Source: Acrasis kona (Eukaryota; Heterolobosea; Eutetramitea; Acrasida; Acrasidae). Taken from it: DNA of 32,046 bases. The notes under the pieces are model-generated. The model saw only the letters and a program-made list of their open reading frames with translations. It was not told where the DNA came from and searched no databases. Position numbers and translations under genes: made by a program. The stretch covers positions 1 to 32,046 of the forward strand of contig JAOPGA020001141.1 of the NCBI GenBank assembly GCA_026419775.2, given 5' to 3'. Positions 1 to 11,067 of the stretch are shown in pieces. The stretch's first letter is position 1; each line of letters begins with the position of its first letter.

Positions 1-3000
1 TGAATAACTTTTCTGGTTTTATATTTGTGGTAGTGGTGATGTGAGCTTTCTGATTGCCAACTCTCAACAAACTCAACTGAGATACAATATTGTTGAGTTG
101 AATTTTAAACTTTTGAACCTCATTGTTCTTATCTTGTAGACGAAGAGAATAAGATTGTTGTAATGATATTTGATGTTTGATTCGTGTTGGAAGCGCTCCT
201 GATGAATCACTCTGGTCAGCTCCATCTGCTTTAATTGATGATTGCTCTCTATATCGGCCAGCTTGCTCTCCAAGAATCGCAATCTCCTGATGGAGTCATC
301 CTTTGTGACGGGCTCCAATCGATGCGATTCAACATAAATCTTTTCTCTATTCTTCTCCAGCTCTTGTATTCGGTGTTTGTATTGTTCCAGTTGTTGATTG
401 TAAAATTCAACTTGTTGATCCATGTTTTGCATCATTTCTTGCTTCTCTTGATTCAATCGATCCTTGGTAACCTTCAACTGCATCTGAGCGCTGTTGATGT
501 TTTCGTTTGCATTCTCGATGATTGTGTTCTTGCTCTTGATGGCCATGTCCAGTTGCATCTTGACGTGATCTAATTCCACCATCACCTTGTTCAATTCCAT
601 ATTCTTTTCGTGAATGGTGTTTCCTTCTTGTGCCCATTCTAATTGTTGACGTGATAATAATTCATTCTTGATTCGAATTTGTTCATTCTCGAATGTGAGA
701 TTTGCAATTTCGATTCTCTTCCTGTCGTGATCTAATTTGATCTTGTTTAGTTCTTGCGCCATGGATTCGTCGTGTTGTTGTTGAACCTGTTGTTGTTGTT
801 GATGATTGATTTGGAGGGTCAAATCATCCACTTGTTGTTGTAACGCGACGCACTTGTTCTTTAGCTCTTCTTGTTCCATTTGTTGTTGTTGATGATTTAC
901 TCTATCAATGACTGGCGATGGCGATGGCGGTGATGGTTGTTGTGGTTGTGGATGTGAGGATGCTCTTGTTTTTTGAGACAAGAGCGACTTGTACTTTTGT
1001 TCCAAATCATTATACTTTCTTCTCCATTGACTACGAATCTCTTCGATTTGCTTGTGCATATCAGAGTGATTCCTGGTGGATCGAATGCGATTCAATTCTG
1101 ATTCCAAATCATGAATTCGATCATCATAATCGGATCGAATGCGATCATACTCTTGCTTCAACATTTTAATGTTGCTCTGATCGCTCTCCGTGATGCTCTT
1201 GATTTGTGCCCTCAACAAGTCAATTTCCTTCTCATGATTGGCAGCAGCTTGATGATTCGAATCTTGATTGGTGATCCATTTGGATAATTCATTCTTTTCA
1301 GAGTGGAGGTCGGTGATTTGTTTGGTCAATTCCTTAATCTTGTTTCTCGCTTCTTGTAGATTGGGAGAGATTTGCTCTGATTGGTGTGCTAATTGATGCT
1401 GCAAGCTCTTGACCGTCTGCACCAAATCTTGCTTGTCCTTGATCAAATTATCGATCAAATCTTGATTGGATTGATACCACTTCAACTTGACATTCAACTC
1501 TTGGATTTGATTTTGACTCTTGAAGCTGGCCTCTTTTAATTTGCTCTCGAATTTGTTGATCAATCGTCTCTCCCTTTCCAAAATCTCATCCTGACTGGAT
1601 GTGAATTGTGATTGAAGCTTCTTGATTTCCATTTTATAAGCATCCAATTGTTGTTCTTGTTCGATGGATTGTTCGATCTTGTTTTGATAATCTTGTTGGA
1701 GTTGAATCACCTTCTTTTGTAATTCCTTATTCTCGTTGAATTGTTGATTGCTGTGAAAATCTTGTTCGAATCCTTGCTTGTTGCTGTTCTTTTCTTGTAA
1801 AAGCTGTTTGTTCTTTGATTCCAATCTCTTGATCTGATCCACCAGTGATTTGTTCATTTGTTGCGTTTGATCGATTAGCATTTGTGATTCTTGTAATTCC
1901 AGCTTCAACTTTTCTGATTCTTGATTGGACGGACTGGAATCGGCGTGAGATGGTTCCTCTTGTTTCATTGTGCTGGTGATTTGTAACGTCTCGTTTTCGC
2001 GTTTGAGTCGGTTTGCTTCCTTCGTCGCCTGTGAACATTCCTTGGTTGCTTCTTCTAATTGATTTTTTAAAAGTGCGTTGGTGCGTTCTAATTGTACCAA
2101 TTGTTCTTGTTGCTCCTGTTGAATGAGATCGGCTTGGTCCACGGATGCTTTTGCTTGTTTCAATTCTAATCGTAGCGTTTGGTTTTCTTGTTCCACAATG
2201 TTCATCTTTGTTTCGTGGTGTTGTTTGTTTTTTGATTGTTGTTGCTCTAGGTTGGTTACTTTTTCTTGGAGGGAGGAAATGTTGATGGACTGTTCTTGAT
2301 GTTGTTCCTTTAATTGTTTCAATTCACTTTCTAACCTCTTCTTTTCTTGCTCTAGTTGTGTGGCATCCGTTTGGTTGGTCTCCAACCTGGAAATCTTTTG
2401 TTTGTACACGAGTTCGTTGATGTCGTGGGTCTCTATTGACTTTTTCATTTCAAAGACTTGTGCGGTTAGCACCTTGTCCTTTTCGATGCGCTCCTCCAAA
2501 ATTCTCTTTTCTGCAATTAGACTTTCTAGCTTTTCGTTGATTTCACTTTGACTCATCTTGTACGTTGTGTTTTCCTTCTTGAGGAGTGAGACGCTGCTGT
2601 TCAATTCTTCAATGGTGAGGCGCATGGATTTGACTAGCTGATTGTCCGCCATATCATTTTCTTTAAGTGTCCTGAGCGTTTTGTGCGATGACTCATCCTC
2701 CTGCTCATATTTGAACGATTCAAAGCTCTTGTCTGTGTTGTGTGAGTCGATGCTATCTTCCACGTTCTTTTCTCCCCACTCGTTACTAGAGTCACTTGAA
2801 TCCTTCACTGTTTTCTTACGACTGTCGTGGTCGGTAATTGATTCAGTGCTGGAGCCGAAGTCGTAATCCATATTTTTGAAAGACGAAGCACTATTCGTTA
2901 CAGATTTTGAAGATGTAGCAAAATAATTTTTCACATCTGCTATTTTACTTCTTGACGCCGACATGAATGAAGAATTCTTCGCGCTTTTTGGAGGGCTTGG

Positions 3001-3242
3001 CACGATTTCGTCAGAATTTATTGAACCAAAAGAATCATTCGTTTGTGGTATGTCTATCTTTTTTTGCACGGGAGCTTTGGTGGTAGTGCTGCGCATCGAC
3101 GAAGTTAGAGATCTTTCTAACACCCTTTTTCGTCTAGCCTTATCATGTTCATCGTCGTCAGAGTCGTCAGCATTCAAAAAACTACAAAATTAATGAATGA
3201 ACCAAATTTCAAGTACCTATCAAGGTCCTCCCCATCATCCAT
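1..3242 (-). CDS. CEP162: CEP162-like centriole/transition-zone coiled-coil protein, C-terminus cut by window edge
   Basis: Long coiled-coil protein, acidic and Ser-rich for about 220 residues, then almost continuous heptads rich in Gln and Glu. In animals CEP162 binds microtubules at the distal centriole end and helps assemble the ciliary transition zone. Two landmarks match the family as I remember it: KLKWYQSNQDLIDN near residue 570 (human KRLQWYAENQELLD) and RFLESKLADIESNHQLKQME near the C-terminus. The start is on a 26-nt coding exon at 3217-3242 (MDDGEDLDS), joined across a 35-nt intron (3182-3216) to the main exon; the junction gives an in-frame DSFLNADD. The frame used to about position 190 would end at 73, but CEP162-like sequence (QDKNNEVQKFKIQLNN) continues in another frame to the window edge, so an indel or undetected splice lies near 120-200. 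Identification is good; orthology is inferred without a search. Confidence 0.72.
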
Positions 3243-3317
3243 CCCAGTGACTAGAAACCTAAACCACCTAGTTGTCGCGGAAAGATTGTAAAGGGTTGAC
3301 TTGAAAAAACACACACC
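3243..3317. promoter_or_regulatory. Short divergent promoter region between the CEP162-like and 3318 genes
   Basis: Only 75 bp separate the two divergent start codons, so both 5' UTRs and any promoter elements must lie here or within the genes. I see no TATA box or other motif I could defend. The call rests on gene orientation alone. Confidence 0.4.
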
Positions 3318-4979
3318 ATGACATCGATTGTCCGCACTAGACGAACACTATCCACCTTTATTTCAACTTCATACAAATTCACAAATATAAAGCGGTCTTA
3401 TACAACTTTGTCCGCAGAAAGAAAAGAATTACTTTTTCAACTTCAAAAATCTGTGAATATTGAACAAATCAAAGACTCGTACTCCCGACTGCAGCCATCT
3501 CAAATCGTTTATATTGAAGGTATGTTGTTGTTGTTTCGTAAGGATCGTTCTAAAAAAACAGCATTGACTGCGCTTATGAAATTCAAACCACGTAGCGACG
3601 AAGAGGAACAACAACGCGATGCGTATTTTCTCAAAGTATACCAAGATTCAATTGATCACGGCTATAAATATTTGGACATTCCAATGTATAGAGAACTCCT
3701 GTGGTTTGTGGGTAAGAGGATAAGGGACAATAACTTTTCCAAAATGCCCGCGTCAGTGTCATTGAGGCAAATTTTCGAACCAAGAAAGAACATTTTTTTC
3801 GTAGTACGTAGAATAATACATCCCCTGCTAACATTTTCCAAGCCCAAAGTGCAAAAAAAGAAATCACAATCAAGAATAGCTGAGAACATGGAACGTAATT
3901 GGGGCGTGATGAGATGCACCGTCAACCAACCATTGAAATCGACAACACAAGCAACAACACCCATGCCTTCCATTCTAGAGTCCTACTCGCCCAGACAAAT
4001 CGACACCATTTCACGCATCTTGAAGCAACCTATCCATGAGAACAAGGATTTGATGAAGCCGCTGATTGATGTATACGAGAATGCTTTACACGCCTATGGC
4101 ATCATCAACGTGTTGGATAATGGCATCTATCAAACATGTCTCGCATCGTGCCTGCTGAACGATCAATTCAACGCTGCCAGCGAAATGAAAAGAATGAGCC
4201 TGGAAGCGATCGATGAGATCAATCCAAAATCTGACGTCTCCCAGGACGATTTCAATTCCTTCAAATCAAAACAAGTACAAAAAATAGTGAATCAATCCCT
4301 GAGGCTGATTTCCAAAAAGATGGACGTGATCAATGGTCTCCTCTTCGTCGTCAATCTAGACAGTGCGGAAGACAGATTCGATCCAGAATCTACAAATGAA
4401 CATTTGAAAGAGTTCGAAGTCGACATACCCATTCACTCCGTTTCCGTCAAGAGACAGAGAGCTCTCATCTCTAAAAGCAACCATATAACGGAAATCAACC
4501 AAAAACACTTGTTGAAGGTTAGATCTCAGCTGTTGTATAGATTCTTGCAATGTTCTCTCGAGCTGTTTGATTTGATCTTGTTTTCAAAGTCAAAGGCGTC
4601 AGTCAGGGTCAAATCCAAAAAATATATCGAGAAAATCAAATGTACAAGCGACAAGATTAGAAAAGTTATAAAACTTATTGACGAACCGGATTACAAACTG
4701 TTAGACGACGCCATTAAACATTTGGTGATGCCAATCTTATCAAAGCTGCTCGTTAGAAAGCCCAATAGTCCAAAGGCACCTAATGCTTTTAGTTTGGTAC
4801 AACAAATCTTTTATGATATGCTGCTTGGAGAATTCAAGACGGAAATGCCAGAGATGGAAGTGGAACCACAACTTTTAGAGGGAGAGGGTTTGGAGGATGA
4901 TCTTTTAGATGAGATTGAACAGGAGCAACCAAAAAAGAAGGAAATTGATTATGTATCTTTAGAAATGTTATGGGAATAA
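3318..4979 (+). CDS. Probable mitochondrial protein of unknown function, 553 aa
   Basis: One uninterrupted exon. The first 35 residues (MTSIVRTRRTLSTFISTSYK and onward) are rich in Arg, Ser and Thr with no acidic residue until about residue 34, which is typical of a mitochondrial presequence. The remainder is largely helical and basic, with a Lys-rich segment around residues 175-190, ending in an acidic tail (about residues 510-545) rich in Glu and Asp. I do not recognise a domain; a mitochondrial ribosome- or RNA-associated role would suit the basic helical character, but that is a guess. It starts 75 bp from the divergent CEP162-like gene. The TAA stop is embedded in AATAAA (4975-4980), and BRK1 begins 57 bp downstream on the same strand. 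Confidence 0.6.
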   Translation: MTSIVRTRRTLSTFISTSYKFTNIKRSYTTLSAERKELLFQLQKSVNIEQIKDSYSRLQPSQIVYIEGMLLLFRKDRSKKTALTALMKFKPRSDEEEQQRDAYFLKVYQDSIDHGYKYLDIPMYRELLWFVGKRIRDNNFSKMPASVSLRQIFEPRKNIFFVVRRIIHPLLTFSKPKVQKKKSQSRIAENMERNWGVMRCTVNQPLKSTTQATTPMPSILESYSPRQIDTISRILKQPIHENKDLMKPLIDVYENALHAYGIINVLDNGIYQTCLASCLLNDQFNAASEMKRMSLEAIDEINPKSDVSQDDFNSFKSKQVQKIVNQSLRLISKKMDVINGLLFVVNLDSAEDRFDPESTNEHLKEFEVDIPIHSVSVKRQRALISKSNHITEINQKHLLKVRSQLLYRFLQCSLELFDLILFSKSKASVRVKSKKYIEKIKCTSDKIRKVIKLIDEPDYKLLDDAIKHLVMPILSKLLVRKPNSPKAPNAFSLVQQIFYDMLLGEFKTEMPEMEVEPQLLEGEGLEDDLLDEIEQEQPKKKEIDYVSLEMLWE

Positions 4980-5036
4980 AATGTTATTTTGTAATCACTT
5001 TTGTTGTCAATCAAACATCAACAAACCAAGGACATC

Positions 5037-5308
5037 ATGAGCGCTAACAACCACATGCAAGAGGCTATCAAAAATGATTGGCAAAACAGAGATTATGTGG
5101 AGGGCGTGTCTTTGAGTATATTGAAAATAGCAGAGTTCCTTAACCGATTTGGTATGAATATTTTCTACTCGTTCAAACTAAATTATCAGAACAAAATACA
5201 AGAGTAAAAATGGGAGAATTAAGCGAGAAGCTAAATATATTGGAACGGAAGATGGAATATGTAGAGGGAGCGATACAATCTGTAGAGGACCAGAAGGCGA
5301 AGCAATGA
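5037..5308 (+). CDS. BRK1: BRK1/HSPC300 subunit of the SCAR/WAVE complex, 77 aa
   Basis: Very small coiled-coil subunit of the pentameric SCAR/WAVE complex, which carries Rac signals to Arp2/3 and drives branched actin in pseudopods. Exon 1 is 5037-5151 and exon 2 is 5190-5308, split by a 38-nt intron (5152-5189; donor GGTATGA, acceptor TATCAG). The spliced protein carries the family core: QEAIKNDWQNRDYVEG, then ILKIAEFLNRFE, then a second helix LSEKLNILERKMEYVEG. Human BRK1 has DWANREYIE, KIADFLNSFD and LNEKLTALERRIEYIE at the same spacing and is 75 aa long. I chose the ATG at 5037 over an upstream in-frame ATG at 5001 because it gives the usual length and N-terminus. Unspliced reading stops early at 5207, so the intron is required. 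The same window encodes a Rho/Rac GTPase, the class that activates this complex. Confidence 0.9.
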
Positions 5309-5461
5309 GTTCTGTAATATAAAATAACACGCATTAAACATTCGAATCAACCAACGGAAACTGTACTTTATACTTGGCTATCTGAAAGCGGCACTCGTAT
5401 GGTTCACTACCATTTCATTTTACTTTGAAAATAAGATCATGTTAAAATAGATTCATGTCTT

Positions 5462-7507
5462 TTATTGATTATGGTACAGATCTGCCACCATCGCGCCACT
5501 TGCAACGTCAGTTGTACACCTACTCTTCCACCTCTTCAAAAGGTTGCTCGCAATTGGTGTCTTCCTCAACTTTTCTTCATCCTCCTCAATCAATGATTGC
5601 CACTCAGGAGCCTTTTCAGCAACCACTTCCGTTGGTTCCGTATTAGTGTCTGCGGTAGGGTTGTTTGATTTCTCAACAGCATGCACAATCACACCATCAA
5701 TGAATTTTCTTGCAAAGCCTGGGGACACACTCTCAGCATCATAAAGCAATTGCCTCAACTTTTCGACAATACTGTATTGTGCATCATTGTCCAACTCATT
5801 CATCAAATGGTTAATGACCGGCTCTATTACTGTATCTAGCATGATTCTGCTTGCTACATCAGCAAAAGCTCCTGGTGTGTTTGGAGTAATTGGCGAGGAT
5901 GTGCTGATGTCGGATAGGGGCGAAGCAAAGGAATTTGTGGATATGGTGCCAATTGATAGTCTGTTGGAACTGCCTTCAACTTTTGGGTTTTCATTGGCCT
6001 CGTCCGGGCTCACATTATGACGGATGGAAGGAGGAGGCTTTAAATGTATTCTTCTTGTAGCGACAGTTACTTCGTCATCTTCATCGTCTTGTTTTGATAA
6101 AGCTTTTCGTGGCACTTTGTTGATCTTCTTGATGGTGCCAAGCCCTGTGTCTTCGTCACTTTCCTCAGATTCCTCAGAGCTGTCGTCATTAGTGTGCTGT
6201 GTGTCATCCTCCTTTTTAGTGGGTATGACGGTAATTTTTGGTGGAAGTGGTGGTGGAATTTGTTTCTTAGTGGCATCTGGTGACTTGACCTTCTTTATTG
6301 GTGATAAAGCTTGTGACTTTTTGATTGTTCCAGTTGATGATTGCCTCTTCACTGGCTTCGATTTTACTGTATCCTGGAAATCCCATGAATAATCTTCCTC
6401 ATCGTCGTCATCATCACCCTCCCTAAAAGTTGAGAAGTATAAAATAAATTCAATTACGATTCTGAAGAAGACGAACCACTTTCCGTATGTGATGCAAGAT
6501 AGAGAGCCCTTCTGTCAACTAAATCGGTTAAGAGTGCTGTTTTTTTGGCGTTTTTTATGAAAGGCAACCTCAAAAGCTTTTTGGCTGAGGGTCTTTGTGT
6601 TGGATCTTTTTTTAGACACTCAGAAACAAAGCTTTTGAATTGAATGGTAAATTTTCCTTCTAGTGTTGGGGGATCGTTTTTTGGGATTAAAAATAAAATC
6701 TTCATAGGGTCATCGCCGTAGTAAGGTGGAGAGCCTTTGGCGAGTTCAATTGCTGTTATACCTAGTGACCATATATCTGCCTTTTCATTATATCCGTTGC
6801 TCTGTTTGATAACTTCCTGATAGAAATTGTAAGAGTAGAAAGACAAGAATACTTACTGGTGCCATCCAAAATGGTGTTCCAACAAAAGAATGCCTTCTAT
6901 TGATAGTATTAGATAACTGACCACATACACCAAAATCCGCTAACTTGACTGCCCCGTCTTGGGCAAGCAAAATGTTTGCCGCCTTGACATCCCTAACAAA
7001 TTAAACGAAGTTTGACATGGAACTAACCTGTGTATTAGACCCATTCCGTGTAAGTATTCAAGCGAAAGCAAAACCTCTCTTATTATGACAGCAATGTACC
7101 TTTCTTCTAATCCTGGACCATCATTTGAATTGTATGACTTTAATACATCTAAAATTGATCCACCGGCAAGGTATTCCATAATGATCCATAACTTTGTATC
7201 CATAACAAAAGATCCATAAACACTGACCACTGTTGGTGATTGACACTGTAGCAGAACATGAATCTCTTTTTGGACATCTTCTATATCTTCCTCAGATTGC
7301 TCCAAATCTATAACCTTTATAGCTACAGTTTGGCCAGTAGGTTTGTGCCTCCTTCACAAAATGTTAGTCTCATTTTCAAACTTGAGCTCACCCTTTATAC
7401 ACCTCTCCAAAACTACCTCTCCCAATTCTCTCAATCTTTTCGTAGTCGTGAGGATTCAAGCTCTGTTTGTTATATCATTAGCTAATCTTTGCAGCGGAAC
7501 ATACCAT
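5462..7507 (-). CDS. GCK-III Ste20-family kinase (MST3/MST4/severin-kinase type), 617 aa
   Basis: Ser/Thr kinase of the germinal-centre-kinase III group; family members join STRIPAK and Golgi/cell-polarity signalling. Six coding exons: 7507-7505 (ATG only), 7462-7392, 7351-7028, 6992-6857, 6816-6458, 6422-5462. The spliced protein begins [20 protein letters not shown], with glycine loop GRGSFGEV, lysine in VAIKVIDLE, catalytic HRDVKAAN, DFG, and GTPFWMAPE. The post-kinase [17 protein letters not shown] is diagnostic for GCK-III. After that come an acidic stretch followed by WDF (compare WSF in MST4), a proline-rich IPPPLPPK, and a C-terminal helical domain (about residues 487-547) resembling the CCM3/PDCD10-binding dimerisation domain. 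It is longer than the usual 420-500 aa because of a Ser/Thr-rich low-complexity linker. The TAA stop lies inside AATAAA. Confidence 0.92.
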
Positions 7508-7683
7508 GTTGATTCTACAAGAAAATTAAAATAGAACATCTCGTCAACCAAATCGAAATATCAAAGCTTCCAATATTATTGACTGAATAGGGAGTCTATA
7601 ATTCAAATACTGCAGCATCAAGTTTCACATTCTTTACGTGGAAGAGTTTGATTTTATTTACAAAAAATTTCTAGTCTTGGAAT
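7508..7683. promoter_or_regulatory. Divergent intergenic region, kinase / secreted-protein gene
   Basis: These 176 bp contain the 5' ends of two divergently transcribed genes. The stretch is AT-rich and has no open frame that I believe. It is presumed to hold both promoters; no specific factor site is recognisable. Confidence 0.35.
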
Positions 7684-9746
7684 ATGAAGGCGTTGATCTT
7701 ATTAATAACGCTGTCGTTCTTTGTACTTTCTAGTTGCTATGTAGACTTTCAAGGTCATTCGGTAAATGATTTACGTGAGTGGCCCCAGCTTCTTGCAAAA
7801 GGTATGGTATGGTCGAAAGTGGACATGTAAGTGAGTAATAAGATTATGACAATTTAATATTGTGCGACAGGAACTACATACCAAATTCATTATGCAAACA
7901 ACTTCCGAGCACGTATCCCGCAAACATTAGAGAAGATCCTCGCGGTTGCTTTCTTCTTACTCATGATCTTCCCTATGTTAAAAACCCTAGCTATAACACA
8001 ACACAAAATCTTCTGGACATGATCTCCAGTCCAAACCTTGCAAAACATTTTAGAAGAAAGGTGTGCATCATAATCTTACTACAACTAATTTTAAGGACCA
8101 TAAATTTCACTTGGCTCTCTGCTTCAAGCACGGAGGGAATTGTAAAGACGAGGGATGGATGTCGCTGGTCGATGAATTCTACAATCACGCCCAAAGCCTC
8201 TCGACCAAAATCAAGGATCTTGAAGTGGAATACATTCTAGACGGCAGCGGTACACCCAACAAAGATTGTCTCTATAACAAATGGAGGCCATGGTTGAGCA
8301 CGTACATTCCTGGTCAGGATCCTGTCGATGCCTACGAATCTAACAACAACGCAACAGCATACGATAGATATCAAATCCTCAACCCCTCGGTAGACAAGGA
8401 TGATCCCCAGAAAAACATTCAACAATTAATCAAATCAAATTATGGAAAGTTCATCAACAGCAACCATCCATTCCTCACGTGGGAACCAAGCAATCAATCC
8501 GATATACTAAAAGTCATACAATCCTACAACAACGGACCTCAAAACAAAAATGGACTTTATTTTGCCATCAACATTGACCCTCATCAATTCGACATTTACA
8601 GCAGATCCAATCGATCGTGGAATGTACCAAGCACAATTCCTCAACACAAACCATTCATCACCAGTGTAGGATTGCATAATGGCGAAACTCACTTTTTAAA
8701 TCTATACAGACCGTGCGAAACGTGTCGACAAATTCACTACTCTGTTTACACCACCACCAAGGTTTTGGGTGATTTGAAAGTCATCAAACACCTTGAACTA
8801 AAATTCCCACATCACAGCCATCTAATAGGAACCATACGTGACATTCGAATCATCACACGCACAAGAGACGAATGTAAGTTGTTGTTGGCCAGCAATAATT
8901 ACGAATTGGTGTTTTTAAATTACAACTACATGTCCCATGATTTGGTACTTGTTTCAAAATTCGAAAACAACAAATCAGTCCTGGATGCTAATGTCTTCTT
9001 GTATCAGTATAAAATATATGTGAGCACGTTGGAGGTTGCTCCAAATTGTTCGTTGCTGCTGAGAGTGAGCATCTTTCATCCATACAAAGTGATTCAAGAA
9101 TTGTGCTTGATGACACAAGATCGTGATTTGATACGAGGTGCTTCCATGGACGTGATCACTCACGACGATCGCGTTAGTGCGGTTGTATTTGCATCGGATG
9201 CTTCTCTCAATGTGTGGTCCTGTGTGGTCGAGAAATTCTTCTCCAAAGTGATTTGTTCGCAATCACCCGTCGACGTTGGATCTCATCCTAGCGTGTCTTT
9301 GAGCGTGCAGAACGACACCATCAAATTGTAATTCATAATTCTATTCGTGTTGCTTACTTTTTTCTAGTTTACAAGTCCACACCAATTCCTTCTGTTACAA
9401 TAGTGACTTTAAGAATAGACAGAGCATGATTGCAGTTTGTGAGTATAAACCAAAATCCATCAAGAATGTGTTGGCATATAATTATGGTGATTTGGATGCA
9501 TTGGTGAATCACATCTCTCACAACAAGTCAACCATTACGAGTTGTGACGAACATATATTCCATGGTACTTATGACATGGGAAGTAACCCTGTGGTGCACT
9601 TGTATCGTGATGGAAATGGTGAGCTTGGTGTTGTTTCTGTACATGAGGGGGTGACTGATGGAGTCGAAGTTGATGGTGAGTGTGGCGCACCACTTGTGTA
9701 TAGTGCCGGGACATCGGTTATTGATTCGTGGAGACTTGCAAAATAA
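7684..9746 (+). CDS. Secreted or lumenal protein of unknown function, 647 aa
   Basis: Four exons: 7684-7826, 7871-8060, 8096-9327, 9368-9746, with introns of 44, 35 and 40 nt. Every junction restores one frame, and the spliced length is a multiple of three. The N-terminus MKALILLITLSFFVLSSCY is a clear signal peptide. The mature part has many cysteines (for example CKQLP, CFKHGGNC, CETCRQ) and several NxS/T sites, as expected for a disulphide-bonded glycoprotein. The second half has repeating beta-strand-like segments (LLLASNNYELVFLN, VVFASDASLNVWSC) that could be blades of a beta-propeller; this is an impression only. No hydrophobic C-terminus is visible, so it is probably soluble. I do not recognise the family. 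The stop is within AATAAA (9742-9747). Confidence 0.72.
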
Positions 9747-9816
9747 AAAGACTTGTTTACAATGTGATTTGTTATTTATAGAATTCTCATCTTGTTTGGG
9801 CAAATTTTTTTAAAAA

Positions 9817-10888
9817 ATGACAAAAGCACACGAACAATGTGCATCAGCAGTTCTGATGGTGCGTCCCATTGATTTTGATTTCAATGAGCAAACTGCTAAA
9901 GATAATCACTTTCAAAACCAACCAGATGGTGAGGATAATAGAAGCGTAAATGAGAAGGCCATGGAGGAGTTCGAAATTTGTGTTGAGGAATTACGTGCAG
10001 AAGGTGTAGAAGTTATCATTTTGGATGAGATTCACGCTCAATCAAGAATAAAAACACCAGATGCCGTCTTTTGCAACAACGTAAGTTCGTCCACTCTGAT
10101 CAATTTCTAAGTTCCAGTGGTTCTCTACACATAATACTGGCTTGATGCTCACCTACCCACTTGCAACGCAAAATCGTAGGGAGGAGGTCAAGAAGACCGA
10201 AATAGTAAGAGATCTATTCGAAAAGAACGGATTCGCTGTTATAGACGTGGTGAAGGTGGTTGATAACATAACCGAAGGAGAGTACTTGGAATCAACCGGT
10301 AGCATGGTAATTGATCATTTAAATGCAACAGTTTATGCCGCTCTATCTGCAAGAACAAACGAAAAAGTGCTACAAAAATTCTTGGAAGCAACAGATGGAC
10401 AGTACACTGAATTGGTAACCTTCGATACGCTCTCCTCGCACGGACAACCATTTTATCACACTAACGTCATGATGAGCATCGGCGCGCAGTTCGCTGTTTT
10501 GTGTGCTGAGGCCATTGTTGAGAAGGATCGTCAAAGAGTTATCGACAAACTCAATAGCACTGGTCGAGAGGTCATTCTCATTACATTGGATCAAGCAGAG
10601 ACATACTTTTGTGGAAACATTTTACAACTTAAGAGCAGAGAGACCGGAAACTTTATCATTGCAATGAGCGAGAGCTGTTTGAGAGGATTCACAAAGGAAC
10701 AAAGAGATCAGTTGAGAGCATTCGGTAAAGTCGTTTCATTCCCAGTTTCGAAGACAATCGAATTTATTGGAGGTGGCTCAGCAAGGTGTATGTTGGGCGA
10801 AATATTCTTGCCAAGACCAAACGCATCAAGAAGGTATTCTCATGACTTGAGAGTATTCCCACTTCCAGAATTACCAGAGCAACAATAA
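9817..10888 (+). CDS. CtlX/DDAH-type guanidine-modifying hydrolase, 344 aa
   Basis: Member of the amidinotransferase fold, closest by eye to the citrulline-utilisation hydrolase CtlX and related dimethylargininase-like enzymes, which hydrolyse a guanidino or ureido side chain through a Cys-His pair. Exons 9817-10080 and 10118-10888 flank a 37-nt intron; splicing joins DAVFCNN to WFSTHNTG, the conserved NNWFSTH motif. Other landmarks are MVRPIDFDFNEQTAKDNHFQ at residues 14-33, TGSMVIDH, the catalytic histidine in FYHTNVMMSIG (about residue 202) and the nucleophilic cysteine in GGGSARCMLGE (about residue 312). No targeting signal is evident, so it is likely cytosolic. The exact substrate (citrulline, methylarginine or other) cannot be told. 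This subfamily is best known from bacteria, so an ancient transfer is possible, but the intron shows it is a settled nuclear gene. The stop overlaps AATAAA. Confidence 0.85.
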
Positions 10889-11067
10889 AGACTTTTAATC
10901 AAACTTCTGTCTACTTTACAGGCACAAATTTCAAATCTTGTGCACAATCTATGATCAAATATTTATAAATGAGTCGGATGCGGGATTCATTTATTGCTGC
11001 TTATGGGCAAATGTGGAGTTCAGTTATTTTAAAAAGAATGTCAGATGTCGTTTTATAACACACAAAA

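Noticed and set aside
780-900. CAA/TTG repeats as a tandem-repeat element
   Set aside because: Poly-Gln coding in the coiled-coil gene; imperfect and in frame.
2642-2866. Open frames on the plus strand across the CEP162-like gene
   Set aside because: They are reverse-frame shadows of a Gln/Glu/Ser-rich coiled coil; their Ser/Cys/Leu-rich composition is what such a gene gives on the other strand.
10965-10994. Inverted repeat ATAAATGA...TCATTTAT with a 14-nt loop upstream of the GPP34-like gene
   Set aside because: Eight-base AT-rich arms are expected by chance in intergenic DNA of this composition; no further support.
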